A stretch of DNA of 64,000 bases from CAVQEK01 sp964596645 (GTDB lineage: Bacteria > Bacteroidota > Bacteroidia > Cytophagales > Cyclobacteriaceae). The stretch lies in assembly GCA_964596645.1 (NCBI GenBank), contig CAZQVB010000024.1, positions 8,567 to 72,566 of the forward strand, written 5' to 3'. This document shows positions 52,415 through 62,096 of the stretch, piece by piece. Position 1 is the stretch's first letter. The number at the start of each line of letters is the position of its first letter. A model generated the notes under the pieces. That model was not told the DNA's origin and ran no database searches. It was given only the letters and a program-made list of their open reading frames with translations. A program made the position numbers and the translations under genes.

Positions 52415-53239
52415 GTGATTGTCTTTCCCAATGCCAAGATAAACCTGGGCCTACATGTGGTAGCCAGGCGGCCGGATGGTTTTCATAACCTTGACAGCTG
52501 TTTCTATCCGGTAGCCTGGCAAGATGCATTGGAGATAATTGAAGCGGACAAAACGCGATTTGTATCCAGCGGTATTAACATTCCCGGCAAGGCAGAAGAT
52601 AACCTTTGTCTGAAAGCCTTTCGCTTATTGCAAAAAGATTTTGCACTACCACCAGTGCACATCCATTTGTATAAAAATATACCAATTGGTGCAGGTTTGG
52701 GTGGCGGCTCTGCCGATGCAGCGTTCACGTTGCGACTGCTGAGCCGACATTTTCACCTGATGCTGTCCGATGATCTGCTGAAAATGTATGCCGCCGAGTT
52801 GGGTAGCGACTGTGCCTTTTTTATCAATAATGAGCCTGCAATAGCCTCTGGCAAAGGAGATGATCTTGATCCGATCGCACTCGATTTGTCCAGTTACTAC
52901 ATATTCATTGTGTATCCTGACCTGGCCATTTCCACTAAAGAGGCGTACGCCACTGTAGCGCCACGCCCGCCGGAGCGCAGTATACGTGATATCGTGATGA
53001 ACGAACCACTGGAAAACTGGAAGCATCACCTGGTGAACGATTTTGAAGCGGGTGTGTCGGCCGCTCACCCGGACATTGCACATATTCGAAAAACGCTGTA
53101 CGAAAACGGGGCCTTATATGCTGCTATGAGCGGATCGGGCTCATGTGTATACGGCATTTTCAACGACGACCCTCACTCACGTGTATCATTTCCAGATCAT
53201 TACCGCACCTGGTCGGGGCTGCTGCGCCGAAGCTTCTGA
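52415..53239 (+). CDS. ispE: 4-diphosphocytidyl-2-C-methyl-D-erythritol kinase
   Basis: 274 residues, GTG start at 52415. GHMP-kinase motifs: PNAKINLGLHVVARRPDGFH near the N-terminus, the ATP-binding PIGAGLGGGSADAAF (about 90-104), and the C-terminal YAAMSGSGSCVYGIF. It phosphorylates CDP-methylerythritol in the MEP isoprenoid pathway, the same pathway as ispH at 42455. The 3' end overlaps the convergent PAP2-like gene by 40 bp. Confidence 0.95.
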   Translation: MIVFPNAKINLGLHVVARRPDGFHNLDSCFYPVAWQDALEIIEADKTRFVSSGINIPGKAEDNLCLKAFRLLQKDFALPPVHIHLYKNIPIGAGLGGGSADAAFTLRLLSRHFHLMLSDDLLKMYAAELGSDCAFFINNEPAIASGKGDDLDPIALDLSSYYIFIVYPDLAISTKEAYATVAPRPPERSIRDIVMNEPLENWKHHLVNDFEAGVSAAHPDIAHIRKTLYENGALYAAMSGSGSCVYGIFNDDPHSRVSFPDHYRTWSGLLRRSF

Positions 53240-53886
53240 ATCACTTCCCACAGAGAGCGTCTCCAAAAATTTGGGCTTTTACCCGCAAGCCAGTCGGCCA
53301 GCCATATACCGGCCATGGCAGAAAATGCCCCTACCACGGCACCGGCATATACTTCTACCAGAAAACTTTGCATCAAATATATCCGCGACAAGGCCACGGA
53401 GAAGGCGAGAAAAAACAAAAGAACGGCCCAATCTCCCTTGTGTTTTCGGGCGATAAAAGCGAATACAAAGGCCAATGAAAACGCTACAGCGCTGTGGCCG
53501 GAGTGAAAAAACCTCACGAGTTGTTGCCCGGCGCCAGGCAAGAGGTATAGTTGGTAGCTGCCCTCCAAATAAGCAACCGGGCTCAGCGCCTCGCTCAGCA
53601 GCAGCGGACCAAAAAAATGGACCAGCAGCAACTGAAACATGATGGTGAAAAGTATGGCCAGCGCATAGTGATACTGCAGACAAAGCAATATGGCAAACGC
53701 AGCGATGAACGCCGCACCATCACCCAGCCAGGTTATATATTGAAAATAAAGATCGAGCCCGGGCAGGTGAAAACGATTGACAAGCAGCGCAAACTCACCT
53801 TTGGGAAAGATAAATACAGGAAAGCCTGTACTGATCAAGAAGCCCGCAAATACATATACCAGTGCGGCGTTGTAGTGCTTTGTCAA
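53200..53886 (-). CDS. PAP2-family membrane protein with degenerate active site
   Basis: 228 residues with about six membrane segments. The fold and order of the PAP2 motifs are visible: HSGHSAVAF for the usual PSGH block and SRIYLMQSFLVEVYAG for SRxxxxxHxxxD. In the latter the nucleophilic His is Ser and the Asp is Glu, read directly from codons AGT and GAA; the first-motif Lys and Arg-Pro are also not apparent. It may therefore be a non-catalytic lipid-phosphate binder or transporter-like protein. Confidence 0.75.
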   Translation of the reverse strand: MTKHYNAALVYVFAGFLISTGFPVFIFPKGEFALLVNRFHLPGLDLYFQYITWLGDGAAFIAAFAILLCLQYHYALAILFTIMFQLLLVHFFGPLLLSEALSPVAYLEGSYQLYLLPGAGQQLVRFFHSGHSAVAFSLAFVFAFIARKHKGDWAVLLFFLAFSVALSRIYLMQSFLVEVYAGAVVGAFSAMAGIWLADWLAGKSPNFWRRSLWEVIQKLRRSSPDQVR

Positions 53887-53947
53887 TATAAAAGTGTGAA
53901 GGTGAAACGTCGTAAATATACGACATCCTCCTGTCGGCGTGTCTTAG

Positions 53948-56602
53948 CTAGTCACTTTCTGACTTCTTATGAAAAAGCTTGATGACCTGTATGATCACCA
54001 AGGGTGCAAAGCTTGAAGCCAGGATCAGCAGCCAGTCGTTCATTGTAAGCGTTTGTAACGACAATATGTCGCGCATACCAGGTATTATATAGGCTGCTGC
54101 CAAAGCCGCCAGGCACAGCGCCAGCGCTCCCCAGACGAATTTGTTGCGCGTCACCTGATTGGAGAAAACCGCTTCCTCTGCATTGCGCATGTTGAACACA
54201 TGAAGCAACTGCGCCAGGGCCAGGCTAAAGAAGGCGATGTTGTTGCACTTCTCCGGTGAGAGCCCCATAGCCAGGTAAGCATAAAAATAAGCACCTGCCA
54301 CGCCGGCCGCTATGATGAAGCCATAGAGGCCGATCCTATACCAAGTTTTGCGAGGTATGATGGGTCTGTCTTTGGCATTGGGCCTGTGCTCCATCACGTG
54401 CGGGTTGCCGGGGCCTATGCCCAAAGCCAGGGCTGGAAATACGTCGGAAAGCAAATTGAGAAACAAGAGCTGCAGTGGCAAAAGCGGCAAATGGAAGACT
54501 GAAAAACTCACGGAAGCGATCACGATGATCTCGGCAAGGTGATACGACAACTGATACACGATAAACTTGCGAATATTGCCAAAAATGATGCGGCCCTGCT
54601 TTATGGCCGCAACGATGGAGTCGAAAGAATCGTCTTTGAGCACCATGTCGGCAGCCTCTTGTGCTACCTGGGTGCCCTTCTTGCCCATGGCAATACCGAT
54701 ATCGGCTTTTTTGAGCGCGGGGGCGTCGTTTACCCCGTCGCCGGTCATGGCTACTATTTCGCCTTCGTCCTGGTACCTCTTTATTATATCGAGCTTCTGG
54801 CCAGGATCTACACGCGAAAATACGAGCGTGTTGGTAAAATCTTCCGCCTCGTCGTCGCGGAGCTGCATTCCAGTGATCACGTTGTCGTCGCTCCCTGCCA
54901 CATTTACCTGTTCGGCTATGTTTTTGGCGGTGGCGGGGTGGTCGCCGGTCACCATAGCTACTTTTATACCGGCCGAGTGGCATATTTCGATGGCCTCTTT
55001 TACTTCTTTCCGTGGTGGATCCAAATAGCCCACCAGACCTACCAAGGTTAGTTCTTCAATAAAATCTTCTTTCTCCGGGACCGACTCCAGCTGCCGGTAA
55101 CCCAGCGCCAGTACGCGCAGGCCCTGGCCGGCCATCTTGTCGTTTCGCTCCTTCCACGTCTTCCGGTCTTCATCGCTCAGGTCCTGCTCCTCGTCGGCTT
55201 TCAATACTTTGGTACATTTCTGAAGCAACTTCTCCGTAGCACCTTTGGCAGCTAGAAACAGCCCCTCATCTTTTTGATGCACGGTGCCCATCATCATGGT
55301 TTCTGAGGTAAATGGTGCCTCATTCTTTCGCTCCAGCTCCTGTAATTGACTGTATTCATCTCCATTCAGTGCTTTGGCAAATTTGAGTGAAGCTATTTCC
55401 AGAGGATCACCTTTTTCATCTTCGCCTATCGCAGCATTGTTGCACAGGGTCAGTATCTCCATGGCCCGTTGCAGATTGTTTGTCTCTTTTTCCGAATCCC
55501 CATCCTTCACCTCCAAATCGAGGTCATCTTCCGATTTTACATCTACGCTCAGTGTCTGCTCCGGAAACGCAAAACGCCGCACGTTGAGCTGGTTGAGCGT
55601 AAGAGTACCCGTTTTGTCGGTGAATATGACCGTGGTCTCGCCCAGCGTTTCTACGGCAGCCAGTTTCTTTACGATCACCTGCTTTTTGGCCAGGCGCAGC
55701 ATGCCACGCGCCAGCGCTATGCTGGCCACAATGGGCAGCCCTTCGGGAATGGCCGCTATGGTCCAGGCAATGGCCGTTTGTACCAGCTCATATATCTCCT
55801 TGCCTGTAAAGTAGCCAACTGCAAAAAAGGCTGCTGCAAGCCCCAGAGTCACATAGATGAGCGTACGTGTGAGCTTTTGCAATTTTTTATTGAGCGGTAC
55901 AGCATCTTTGCCGGCATCATCTACCATTTCAGATATGCTGCCGATTTCCGTCTGCATGCCCGTGGCGGTCACCACGGCTTTGCCACTGCCATTGGTTACC
56001 GACGTGCCTTTGTACAGCATATTTTTCCGGTCGCCTATGGAGGCTTCTTCATCAATAGCTTCTACCTGCTTCGACACCGGCATCGATTCTCCTGTGAGGG
56101 CCGATTCGTCTGTTTTCAGCTCCACCGTTTCCACCAGGCGGCCATCAGCCGATACCACAGTTCCGGAGCTTATGAGCATGATGTCGCCAGGCACTAGCTC
56201 GGTGGCGTCGATTTCTGTTTCGGTGCCACCACGCAGTACATTGGCTTTTATCTTGTCCATTTTCTTTAGCGCCTTCATAGACTGCTGAGCCTGGTATTCC
56301 ATCCAAAAACCAATGGCGGTGTTCAGCAAGATGACGACAATAATGGCAATGGCTTCTTCTATATCCCCAAAAATAAATGACAGCACCACGGCCGCCACCA
56401 GCAGATAAATGACTGGGTTGTTGAGCTGCTCAAGTAAAATCTTCCAGATACTTTTCTTGGACGATTCCCGCAGTTTGTTGGGGCCGTGCTCGTCCAGCCT
56501 ATTCTTGGCTGCCTCTTTTGTAAGGCCCTGTTCGGGATCTACATCCAGCTTGTTCAGTAAGTCATCTTTTGATTGCTGATAGGCGTTGTCGACGTCTGTC
56601 AT
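53948..56602 (-). CDS. P-type cation-transporting ATPase (calcium-pump-like, P2)
   Basis: 884 residues. Order: N-terminal cation-ATPase domain (about 8-75), M1-M2, actuator domain with TGES, M3-M4 with PEGLP (the calcium-type M4 motif), phosphorylation site DKTGTLT, nucleotide domain with KGATEK, hinge MTGDGVNDAPALKKADIGIAMG, then M5-M10. It probably exports Ca2+ or another divalent cation from the cytoplasm. It is 27 bp downstream of mlaD and likely the last gene of the sodC-mla operon. Confidence 0.9.
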   Translation of the reverse strand: MTDVDNAYQQSKDDLLNKLDVDPEQGLTKEAAKNRLDEHGPNKLRESSKKSIWKILLEQLNNPVIYLLVAAVVLSFIFGDIEEAIAIIVVILLNTAIGFWMEYQAQQSMKALKKMDKIKANVLRGGTETEIDATELVPGDIMLISSGTVVSADGRLVETVELKTDESALTGESMPVSKQVEAIDEEASIGDRKNMLYKGTSVTNGSGKAVVTATGMQTEIGSISEMVDDAGKDAVPLNKKLQKLTRTLIYVTLGLAAAFFAVGYFTGKEIYELVQTAIAWTIAAIPEGLPIVASIALARGMLRLAKKQVIVKKLAAVETLGETTVIFTDKTGTLTLNQLNVRRFAFPEQTLSVDVKSEDDLDLEVKDGDSEKETNNLQRAMEILTLCNNAAIGEDEKGDPLEIASLKFAKALNGDEYSQLQELERKNEAPFTSETMMMGTVHQKDEGLFLAAKGATEKLLQKCTKVLKADEEQDLSDEDRKTWKERNDKMAGQGLRVLALGYRQLESVPEKEDFIEELTLVGLVGYLDPPRKEVKEAIEICHSAGIKVAMVTGDHPATAKNIAEQVNVAGSDDNVITGMQLRDDEAEDFTNTLVFSRVDPGQKLDIIKRYQDEGEIVAMTGDGVNDAPALKKADIGIAMGKKGTQVAQEAADMVLKDDSFDSIVAAIKQGRIIFGNIRKFIVYQLSYHLAEIIVIASVSFSVFHLPLLPLQLLFLNLLSDVFPALALGIGPGNPHVMEHRPNAKDRPIIPRKTWYRIGLYGFIIAAGVAGAYFYAYLAMGLSPEKCNNIAFFSLALAQLLHVFNMRNAEEAVFSNQVTRNKFVWGALALCLAALAAAYIIPGMRDILSLQTLTMNDWLLILASSFAPLVIIQVIKLFHKKSESD

Positions 56603-56629
56603 TGAGGTGAGTTATAGATTGTGAATATA

Positions 56630-57640
56630 CTATTGCTCTGGTGCTTGTGCCGGGTGGCCTTCCAGCTGCGCTTCTTCTTGCCTTTTTTTCTTTTTGTTGC
56701 CGGAGAAAATATTGAGCAGCCAGCTCTCATTGATGGTACTGACTACCTGGTCGAGATTTTCTGTGCCTTTGCGCACATTATAAATGGTTTCTTTCAGGTT
56801 TTCTCCCATGATGCTGTCATTCACCAATTTGCCCACCACGCCTTGCTCATTGCTCAGTTTAGTGGTGAAGGTCTTCAGGTCGCGGCTCACGCTGGCCAGA
56901 TTTTCGCCCGCCCGCATGATGGAGTCCATCGCTTGTGCCATATTGTTGCCCATTCGGTCGTCGTGAATCAGCTTGGCCAGTAAGCCATCCCCTTCGTTGA
57001 GATTTCGTGCGGCTTTTTCTATGCTGCCCGTTATGTCTGCCGCATTCTTACTGGTACGGTCTACTGAGGCAATAATGCCTTCCACACGGGTGACAAGCGT
57101 GGTATCTGAAATGACCATACCAAGTAGCCCTTCCGAATTTTTGATGCGGCTACTTACCGTCACCAGATTTTCAATAAGATCGCGGGCTTGCTCAGAGGTT
57201 TCATTGAAGGTGTTGATGATATCGTCGATGCTCACCGGCTCTTTGGTGAGGATGGTATCCATATTCTCAATACTCCTTGCCTCGGCAGAGCCTTCTGCAA
57301 GCGATACGATCTTGTTGCCCATCAGACCGTCGGAAGCTACCGTGGCTACTGCGTCTCTTTTGATGAAGCGGCTGGCGCTCTGCTCTATCTTCATCACGAT
57401 ATTCACGGTGGAGTCTGTAGCGATAGATACATCGCTGACGGTGCCTACCTTGATGCCCGACATGTGCACATTGTTGCCAGGTTGCAGGCCACTGATGTTT
57501 TTGAATGTGGCCACTACTTTCACCTGGCTGCCAAACAGCTGCTCGCGGCTGCCGATGTAGTAGAGCACTGCTATAAATATCAGCAGTCCGATCACCACAA
57601 ATATGCCCAGGGTAATATCCTTCTTTGTCTTCTTTTCCAT
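56630..57640 (-). CDS. mlaD: MlaD/MCE-domain lipid-transport protein
   Basis: 336 residues. One N-terminal membrane anchor (about 10-28) and an MCE domain (about 35-120, with FKNISGLQPGNNVHMSGIKVGTVSDVSI) are followed by a long helical region with repeated Asp/Glu/Asn-rich heptads (about 130-310). It would form the periplasmic ring of an inner-membrane ABC system moving phospholipid. 12 bp after the mlaF stop. Confidence 0.92.
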   Translation of the reverse strand: MEKKTKKDITLGIFVVIGLLIFIAVLYYIGSREQLFGSQVKVVATFKNISGLQPGNNVHMSGIKVGTVSDVSIATDSTVNIVMKIEQSASRFIKRDAVATVASDGLMGNKIVSLAEGSAEARSIENMDTILTKEPVSIDDIINTFNETSEQARDLIENLVTVSSRIKNSEGLLGMVISDTTLVTRVEGIIASVDRTSKNAADITGSIEKAARNLNEGDGLLAKLIHDDRMGNNMAQAMDSIMRAGENLASVSRDLKTFTTKLSNEQGVVGKLVNDSIMGENLKETIYNVRKGTENLDQVVSTINESWLLNIFSGNKKKKRQEEAQLEGHPAQAPEQ

Positions 57641-57652
57641 TGCCGTATTGGT

Positions 57653-58405
57653 TTATTTAAAAAAGTCGTGAAGCCATTCGTCTTCCGTACTTTCTAGTTC
57701 TTCGTAGGTGCCTTCATATTTGAATTCGCCATCGCGTATTACCTTCATTCTGTTCGAGGCTATTTTCGCACAGGTCATGTCATGGGTTATTATGATTGAT
57801 GACATATCATGTTTTTCCTGCATTTCCAGTATCAGGTGACTGATTTCTTTCGATGTAGCCGGGTCGAGTCCTGTTGTAGGTTCGTCGTACAGCATGATCT
57901 CCGGCCTTAGTATGAGCGTACGCGCCAAAGCAATACGCTTCTTCATGCCACCCGACAGCTCTGAAGGCATTTTTTTGCGCGTATGCGCCAGGTCTACATT
58001 GTCCAGTGCCTCCTCTATGCGGTCGTTAATCTCGCTTTTGGAGGGTTTCTCTGGTTGCCGCTTCAGCGGAAAGCTCATGTTCTGTTCCACCGTCATAGCA
58101 TCGTATAAGGCACCACCCTGGAACAGAAAACCAACTTTGCGCCGCATGGCATTGAGTTCGTTATCTTCTGTGATGTCGGCCACGTCGCGTCCCAACACCT
58201 TCAAGGTGCCGGAATCGTGCCGAATGAGCTTCACCACACATTTGATGGTGACTGACTTGCCCACGCCACTTTTGCCCAGCACTGCCAGATTTTCACCTTT
58301 TCTCAGCTTAAAGCTGATATCTTTCAATATCTCGGTGCCAAAAAATGCCTTTTTCAAATGCACCGCCTCTATCATGACATCGCCGTTGAAGTTATCTTCT
58401 TTCAT
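57653..58405 (-). CDS. mlaF: ABC transporter ATP-binding protein, MlaF type
   Basis: 250 residues. Walker A GKSGVGKSVTIK (about 39-50), signature ELSGGMKKRIALARTL (about 147-162), Walker B IMLYDEPTTGLDP and the switch His in IIITHDM are all intact. The GMKKR form of the signature is characteristic of Mla/MCE systems. The start overlaps the mlaE stop (58402-58405). Confidence 0.95.
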   Translation of the reverse strand: MKEDNFNGDVMIEAVHLKKAFFGTEILKDISFKLRKGENLAVLGKSGVGKSVTIKCVVKLIRHDSGTLKVLGRDVADITEDNELNAMRRKVGFLFQGGALYDAMTVEQNMSFPLKRQPEKPSKSEINDRIEEALDNVDLAHTRKKMPSELSGGMKKRIALARTLILRPEIMLYDEPTTGLDPATSKEISHLILEMQEKHDMSSIIITHDMTCAKIASNRMKVIRDGEFKYEGTYEELESTEDEWLHDFFK

Positions 58406-59181
58406 AGAAAAAACTGCGTTATCTGTACGGTGAGCAGGTCGATCACAAAAATGAAAATAGAGGCTGTGACTACTGATCGGTTGGCAGCATCGCCTACACC
58501 TGTCGTGCCTTTGCTGGCATTGTACCCCTCATAGCAGCCCACTATGCCGATGGCGAAACCGAAGAAGAACGTCTTGATGGTTGCCGGTATAATGTCGAGA
58601 AAGTCCAGAGCATTGATTGCCTGAGTGGCAAACAATCGCAGACTGATGTCATCGCCAAAGTTTACACCGACAAAGGAGCCTATCATAGCGATGGCGTCGG
58701 AGTAGAATACTAGTATGGGCACCATGATGGTGCAGGCGAGCACTCGTGTCACTACCAGATAGTTGAAGGCATTGGCCCCCGATACGGTCATGGCGTCTAT
58801 CTGTTCGCTCACCTTCATTGAACCCAGTTCAGCTCCAATGCCCGATCCCACTTTGCCCGCACAAATAAGTGCCGTAAGCACTGGGCCTATTTCACGAATA
58901 ATGGACACCGACACCATGGATGGCAGCCACGACTCTGCGCCAAATTGCGCCAGGGTAGGCTTCGATTGCAGCGTCATCACCAAGCCGATGATAAAGCCGG
59001 TAATGCTGACCAGAAACAGCGAGGTGACTCCAAGTCGGTACGATTGTATAATTATTTCATTGATCTCAAAGGGTCTTTGAAAAAGTTGTCGAAAAAATTT
59101 CACCACCACGCGGGACAAGCCCGCCATGATGATGAAGAAGTTTTGAATTGATTCGGGGAGTGACTCTGCTATAGTTCTCAT
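58402..59181 (-). CDS. mlaE: ABC transporter permease, MlaE type
   Basis: 259 residues with about five membrane helices. Typical MlaE segments are FIIGLVMTLQSKPTLAQFGAE, REIGPVLTALICAGKVGSGIGAELGSMKVSEQIDAM and a C-terminal GYNASKGTTGVGDAANRSVVTASIFIFVIDLL. It lies 15 bp after the sodC-type gene and overlaps mlaF, so the four genes are probably one transcript. Confidence 0.95.
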   Translation of the reverse strand: MRTIAESLPESIQNFFIIMAGLSRVVVKFFRQLFQRPFEINEIIIQSYRLGVTSLFLVSITGFIIGLVMTLQSKPTLAQFGAESWLPSMVSVSIIREIGPVLTALICAGKVGSGIGAELGSMKVSEQIDAMTVSGANAFNYLVVTRVLACTIMVPILVFYSDAIAMIGSFVGVNFGDDISLRLFATQAINALDFLDIIPATIKTFFFGFAIGIVGCYEGYNASKGTTGVGDAANRSVVTASIFIFVIDLLTVQITQFFL

Positions 59182-59196
59182 TTAAGTATGTAAGTA

Positions 59197-59817
59197 CTAC
59201 TTGATGCTGTTGATAACTCCACATCCAATGCGGTCGCCGGCCGCGCCAGATGGCTGCGAAGTGAAGTCGTCGGCCTTGGCATGTATGATCACCGCTTTAT
59301 TAAGAATGTTCGATTGGTCATCGCCGCCAATAGACCACCCGTCTATCGTCATATTCAAATAGCCCGTACCGTCTGCACTGATGAGCATATTGGCAATATC
59401 GCCTTTGTGAAAAGTATCTGTACCGCGCTTTCCATGTGGTTCGTTGGTAGGATTCCAATGCCCGCCGGCAGATGTTGCGTCAGGAGCGCTGCAGTCGCCG
59501 TTTTCATGAAGATGCACCGCATGCTCGCCTGGTTCGCCATTTTGTACCGTCAGTTCAAATTCTACTTTACCGTCGTCGGTGGTGGTAAATGTAACTGAGC
59601 CGGTGAGCTCGCTCCCGCTGGCAGGCGATATGTCGGCCCGCGCCTCCCACTTTTCGTCATCTCTTCCGTCGTCCGTGCCTACACGCTCTCTATCCAGCGT
59701 ATTTTCTCGTTCTACAGTAGTACTTGTTTGCTCAGCCGTCCTTTTATATCCTCCGTCACAGGCTACGATTGCTGATGCAAACAAGGCAGCGATCATCCAT
59801 TGATTTGTAATTCTCAT
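59197..59817 (-). CDS. sodC: Copper/zinc superoxide dismutase, lipoprotein
   Basis: 206 residues from ATG 59817, with lipobox AIVACDGG. The SodC barrel (about 60-205) carries Cu ligands in HAVHLHENGDC, GGHWNP and AVIIHAKADD, Zn-site residues in PHG/FHKGD, and the disulfide Cys in GDCSAPDA with IGCGVI. It detoxifies superoxide outside the cytoplasm. It is the first gene of the operon that continues with mlaE, mlaF and mlaD. Confidence 0.93.
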   Translation of the reverse strand: MRITNQWMIAALFASAIVACDGGYKRTAEQTSTTVERENTLDRERVGTDDGRDDEKWEARADISPASGSELTGSVTFTTTDDGKVEFELTVQNGEPGEHAVHLHENGDCSAPDATSAGGHWNPTNEPHGKRGTDTFHKGDIANMLISADGTGYLNMTIDGWSIGGDDQSNILNKAVIIHAKADDFTSQPSGAAGDRIGCGVINSIK

Positions 59818-60287
59818 AGCTGTTGAATTTTGTGTGAAACATCTATGCCTGTTTAGATAAAGGCATGCCAGTTTCACCTGCAAACCCAGTGGGCTGTGAC
59901 TGGGCGTATTTTCTCAAAGACGTAAGGGGCAATCTTGAAAATCAATATCCGGGCATTGTAGAATTACTTCTACATTAATGTCAGATTATTGGCGACTACA
60001 TGGTATTGGCACGGCTTCTTTACCCTGCCTACAGCGCCCGGAAATTGTCAAGAGGCCCTTCAAGGAAACAATACAGCATGTCACCGTCGTTCCCGCAACT
60101 AGGCTTAGCAGTCTTGGACGTGCCTGCTGTGCATCACAATGCTGTTGCCGCGCATACGGCCAGAGCATTGGGTGAATTTTGAAGATGAGAAGATGAGTCT
60201 GGTATTCTTGCCGGGAAACCAGCTAGAATCCACAAATTAGTACGTGCTAGAATATAGCTTCAGCAGTGACAATGGATGATGCACTGG
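59818..60287. other. 470-bp gene-free region between sodC and the SIMPL-domain gene
   Basis: Holds the probable sodC operon promoter on the minus strand. Three overlapping frames of 60-65 codons at 59978-60182 have no signal, domain or hydrophobic pattern and are treated as chance. No hairpin or tRNA was recognised. Confidence 0.5.
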
Positions 60288-61004
60288 CTACTTGTTGAAT
60301 TGATACTCCACCCATAACTCATCCGAAATCTCTATCTCCCGCGCTTCGAAATTGCTCATAGCGCCTGCGTCGTCCATCTTTTCAGATGAGCGCATAAAAG
60401 TTTCTGAGCGCATCGGTACAAAGGGAGAATTGGCTTCGCCATAATTAATGCGGAGAATGGCCGACAACGATATGCCTGCTGCCCGGGCAATGGTCTCTGC
60501 CTTGTTGCGGGCATCAGTCACGGCAAGGGCTATTACTTCCGTCCGGCTTTTTTCCTGTAATTCATCAGACAGGGTAAAGTTGAAGTTGATTTCATAATCC
60601 TCTTTCGAATTGGACAAGCCGCCGAGAAGATCGGCAATCCTGTCTTTGTTATAAGAAAACTCTAACGTGAGGCTCTGCATGGCACGATAGCCAGCCTCTT
60701 GCCGGCCTTGTTGTGTGTATTCGTAGTTTTTGCCAAAATCGATGTTGCTCATTTTCACCTCGTCGGTCCCAAAGTCAGCTTTCTTCAGCAGCCTGGTAAA
60801 ATAATCCACCTTGTCGTTCAGCTTTTTTATGGCAAAAGCATAGTCATTCTGTACAGACTGAACGGCAATATGGGCAATGACTTGGTCGGGGGATATTTTG
60901 GTTTTACCGAGCCCTTTTACACGAATTACATGCTCACCGTTTTGAGCAAAAGTAGAAAAGGAAATTAGTAAGACGGCAGCGAAAAGGATTACATGCTTGG
61001 TCAT
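60288..61004 (-). CDS. SIMPL-domain (DUF541) periplasmic protein
   Basis: 238 residues with a signal peptide ending STFAQNG. The DUF541 domain spans about 25-230: VKGLGKTKISPDQVIAHIAVQS, ALAVTDARNKAETIARAAGISLSAIL, and the end EISDELWVEYQF. The family is periplasmic and linked in some species to oxidative stress. Single gene; function in this organism unknown. Confidence 0.9.
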   Translation of the reverse strand: MTKHVILFAAVLLISFSTFAQNGEHVIRVKGLGKTKISPDQVIAHIAVQSVQNDYAFAIKKLNDKVDYFTRLLKKADFGTDEVKMSNIDFGKNYEYTQQGRQEAGYRAMQSLTLEFSYNKDRIADLLGGLSNSKEDYEINFNFTLSDELQEKSRTEVIALAVTDARNKAETIARAAGISLSAILRINYGEANSPFVPMRSETFMRSSEKMDDAGAMSNFEAREIEISDELWVEYQFNK

Positions 61005-61080
61005 AAGTTTTGTGGTTGTGGGTTTTTAAAAAAAGGAACTAAAGACATAGAGCGTACCAATCTGACAAAGGTTGTAATTA

Positions 61081-61998
61081 TCAGTAAGACCTGGCAGATG
61101 AAGCCTCTTTAGTGGGAAAGTCGTCTGGCACCGGGTAAGTGACCTTGCCGGAAGCGGCCCATTCCGCCCCTCGCACAAAGGTGGTCATGAACCCCACACT
61201 TGCCAACGCTTCTTTGGTATGCCCCAATGTGGTGTGAAATATTCTGCCTTTGCCGTATGGCAAAGTCATGAGGAGAGGTTCGTGACGACCGGTGCCGCCA
61301 TGGTCGGGTGAGGAGTAGGCGGTGGCCAATATATTTATATTCCGTGCCGGGCCGCGCAGCATGTCATACAGTTCATCTTCCGTATGCAACCAGGCACTAG
61401 GCAAGTCTTGCATGATGGGGTGCTCGGGGCTACGCGTGGTGAGCAGAAACTCGTGCCGCTGCCCATGATGCCCGCCTTTGCCCGGGCTGTCGTCTATTAC
61501 CCTTTCCCCGTCTTCATTCAGATACAAGTAAGGGCCATCTTTCTCGGAGCGGCCGCCCCAGCCTCCCAAGCCGATCATTTCGTTGTACTCCGGCCACTGT
61601 GGAAAGGAATTGTCTGCGGCATGTACACTCACAAAACCACCACCTTTTTTTATATATTTTTCAAAGCGCCGCCTTACCTTATCGGGCCACATAGCTCCGT
61701 CGTACGTAGAGACGACCACATCGTAGGCAGCAAAATCGGGATTGAATTGCTCCAAACTTTCTCCTTCGGGCGAGGCCGTATACACATCGACCATAAACAG
61801 GCCCGACTCGTCCAGTTGTTTCAACAGCACCGGAGTCCACTCTTTCCAATGCTTGTGGTAGGTGGAGCGCCCATCCACGACGAGCGCCTTCAAAGCTTTG
61901 TTTTCCTTTTTATTTTTTACAGAAATGCACGTGATCATACTTGATGCGAGCACGCTGACTAAAAGGATACAACGGTAAACGCTAGGGCAAATTTTCAT
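61081..61998 (-). CDS. ThuA-family lipoprotein
   Basis: 305 residues from ATG 61998; the longer frame to 62082 adds non-signal sequence. Lipobox ASSMITCISV. ThuA signatures: VVVSTYDGAMWP, GGGFVSVHAADNSFPQWPEY, GRHEPLLMTLPYGKGRIFHTTLGHT. It is larger than the ThuA at 32423-33217 and is not paired with an oxidoreductase. Envelope-anchored, probably acting on glycan-derived sugars; exact reaction unknown. Confidence 0.88.
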   Translation of the reverse strand: MKICPSVYRCILLVSVLASSMITCISVKNKKENKALKALVVDGRSTYHKHWKEWTPVLLKQLDESGLFMVDVYTASPEGESLEQFNPDFAAYDVVVSTYDGAMWPDKVRRRFEKYIKKGGGFVSVHAADNSFPQWPEYNEMIGLGGWGGRSEKDGPYLYLNEDGERVIDDSPGKGGHHGQRHEFLLTTRSPEHPIMQDLPSAWLHTEDELYDMLRGPARNINILATAYSSPDHGGTGRHEPLLMTLPYGKGRIFHTTLGHTKEALASVGFMTTFVRGAEWAASGKVTYPVPDDFPTKEASSARSY

Positions 61999-62096
61999 TT
62001 TCAAATACTTTAGGACTGCAATCAAAGTTATGCAATAAACCCATTTGGCGCAGAGCCTGCAAAGGCTGCCTCCGCCCGCCATACCAAAGCTATCAT

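Noticed and set aside
59978..60182. Several overlapping 60-65 codon frames between sodC and the SIMPL gene
   Set aside because: Frames on both strands overlap one another and show no signal peptide, domain or codon pattern.
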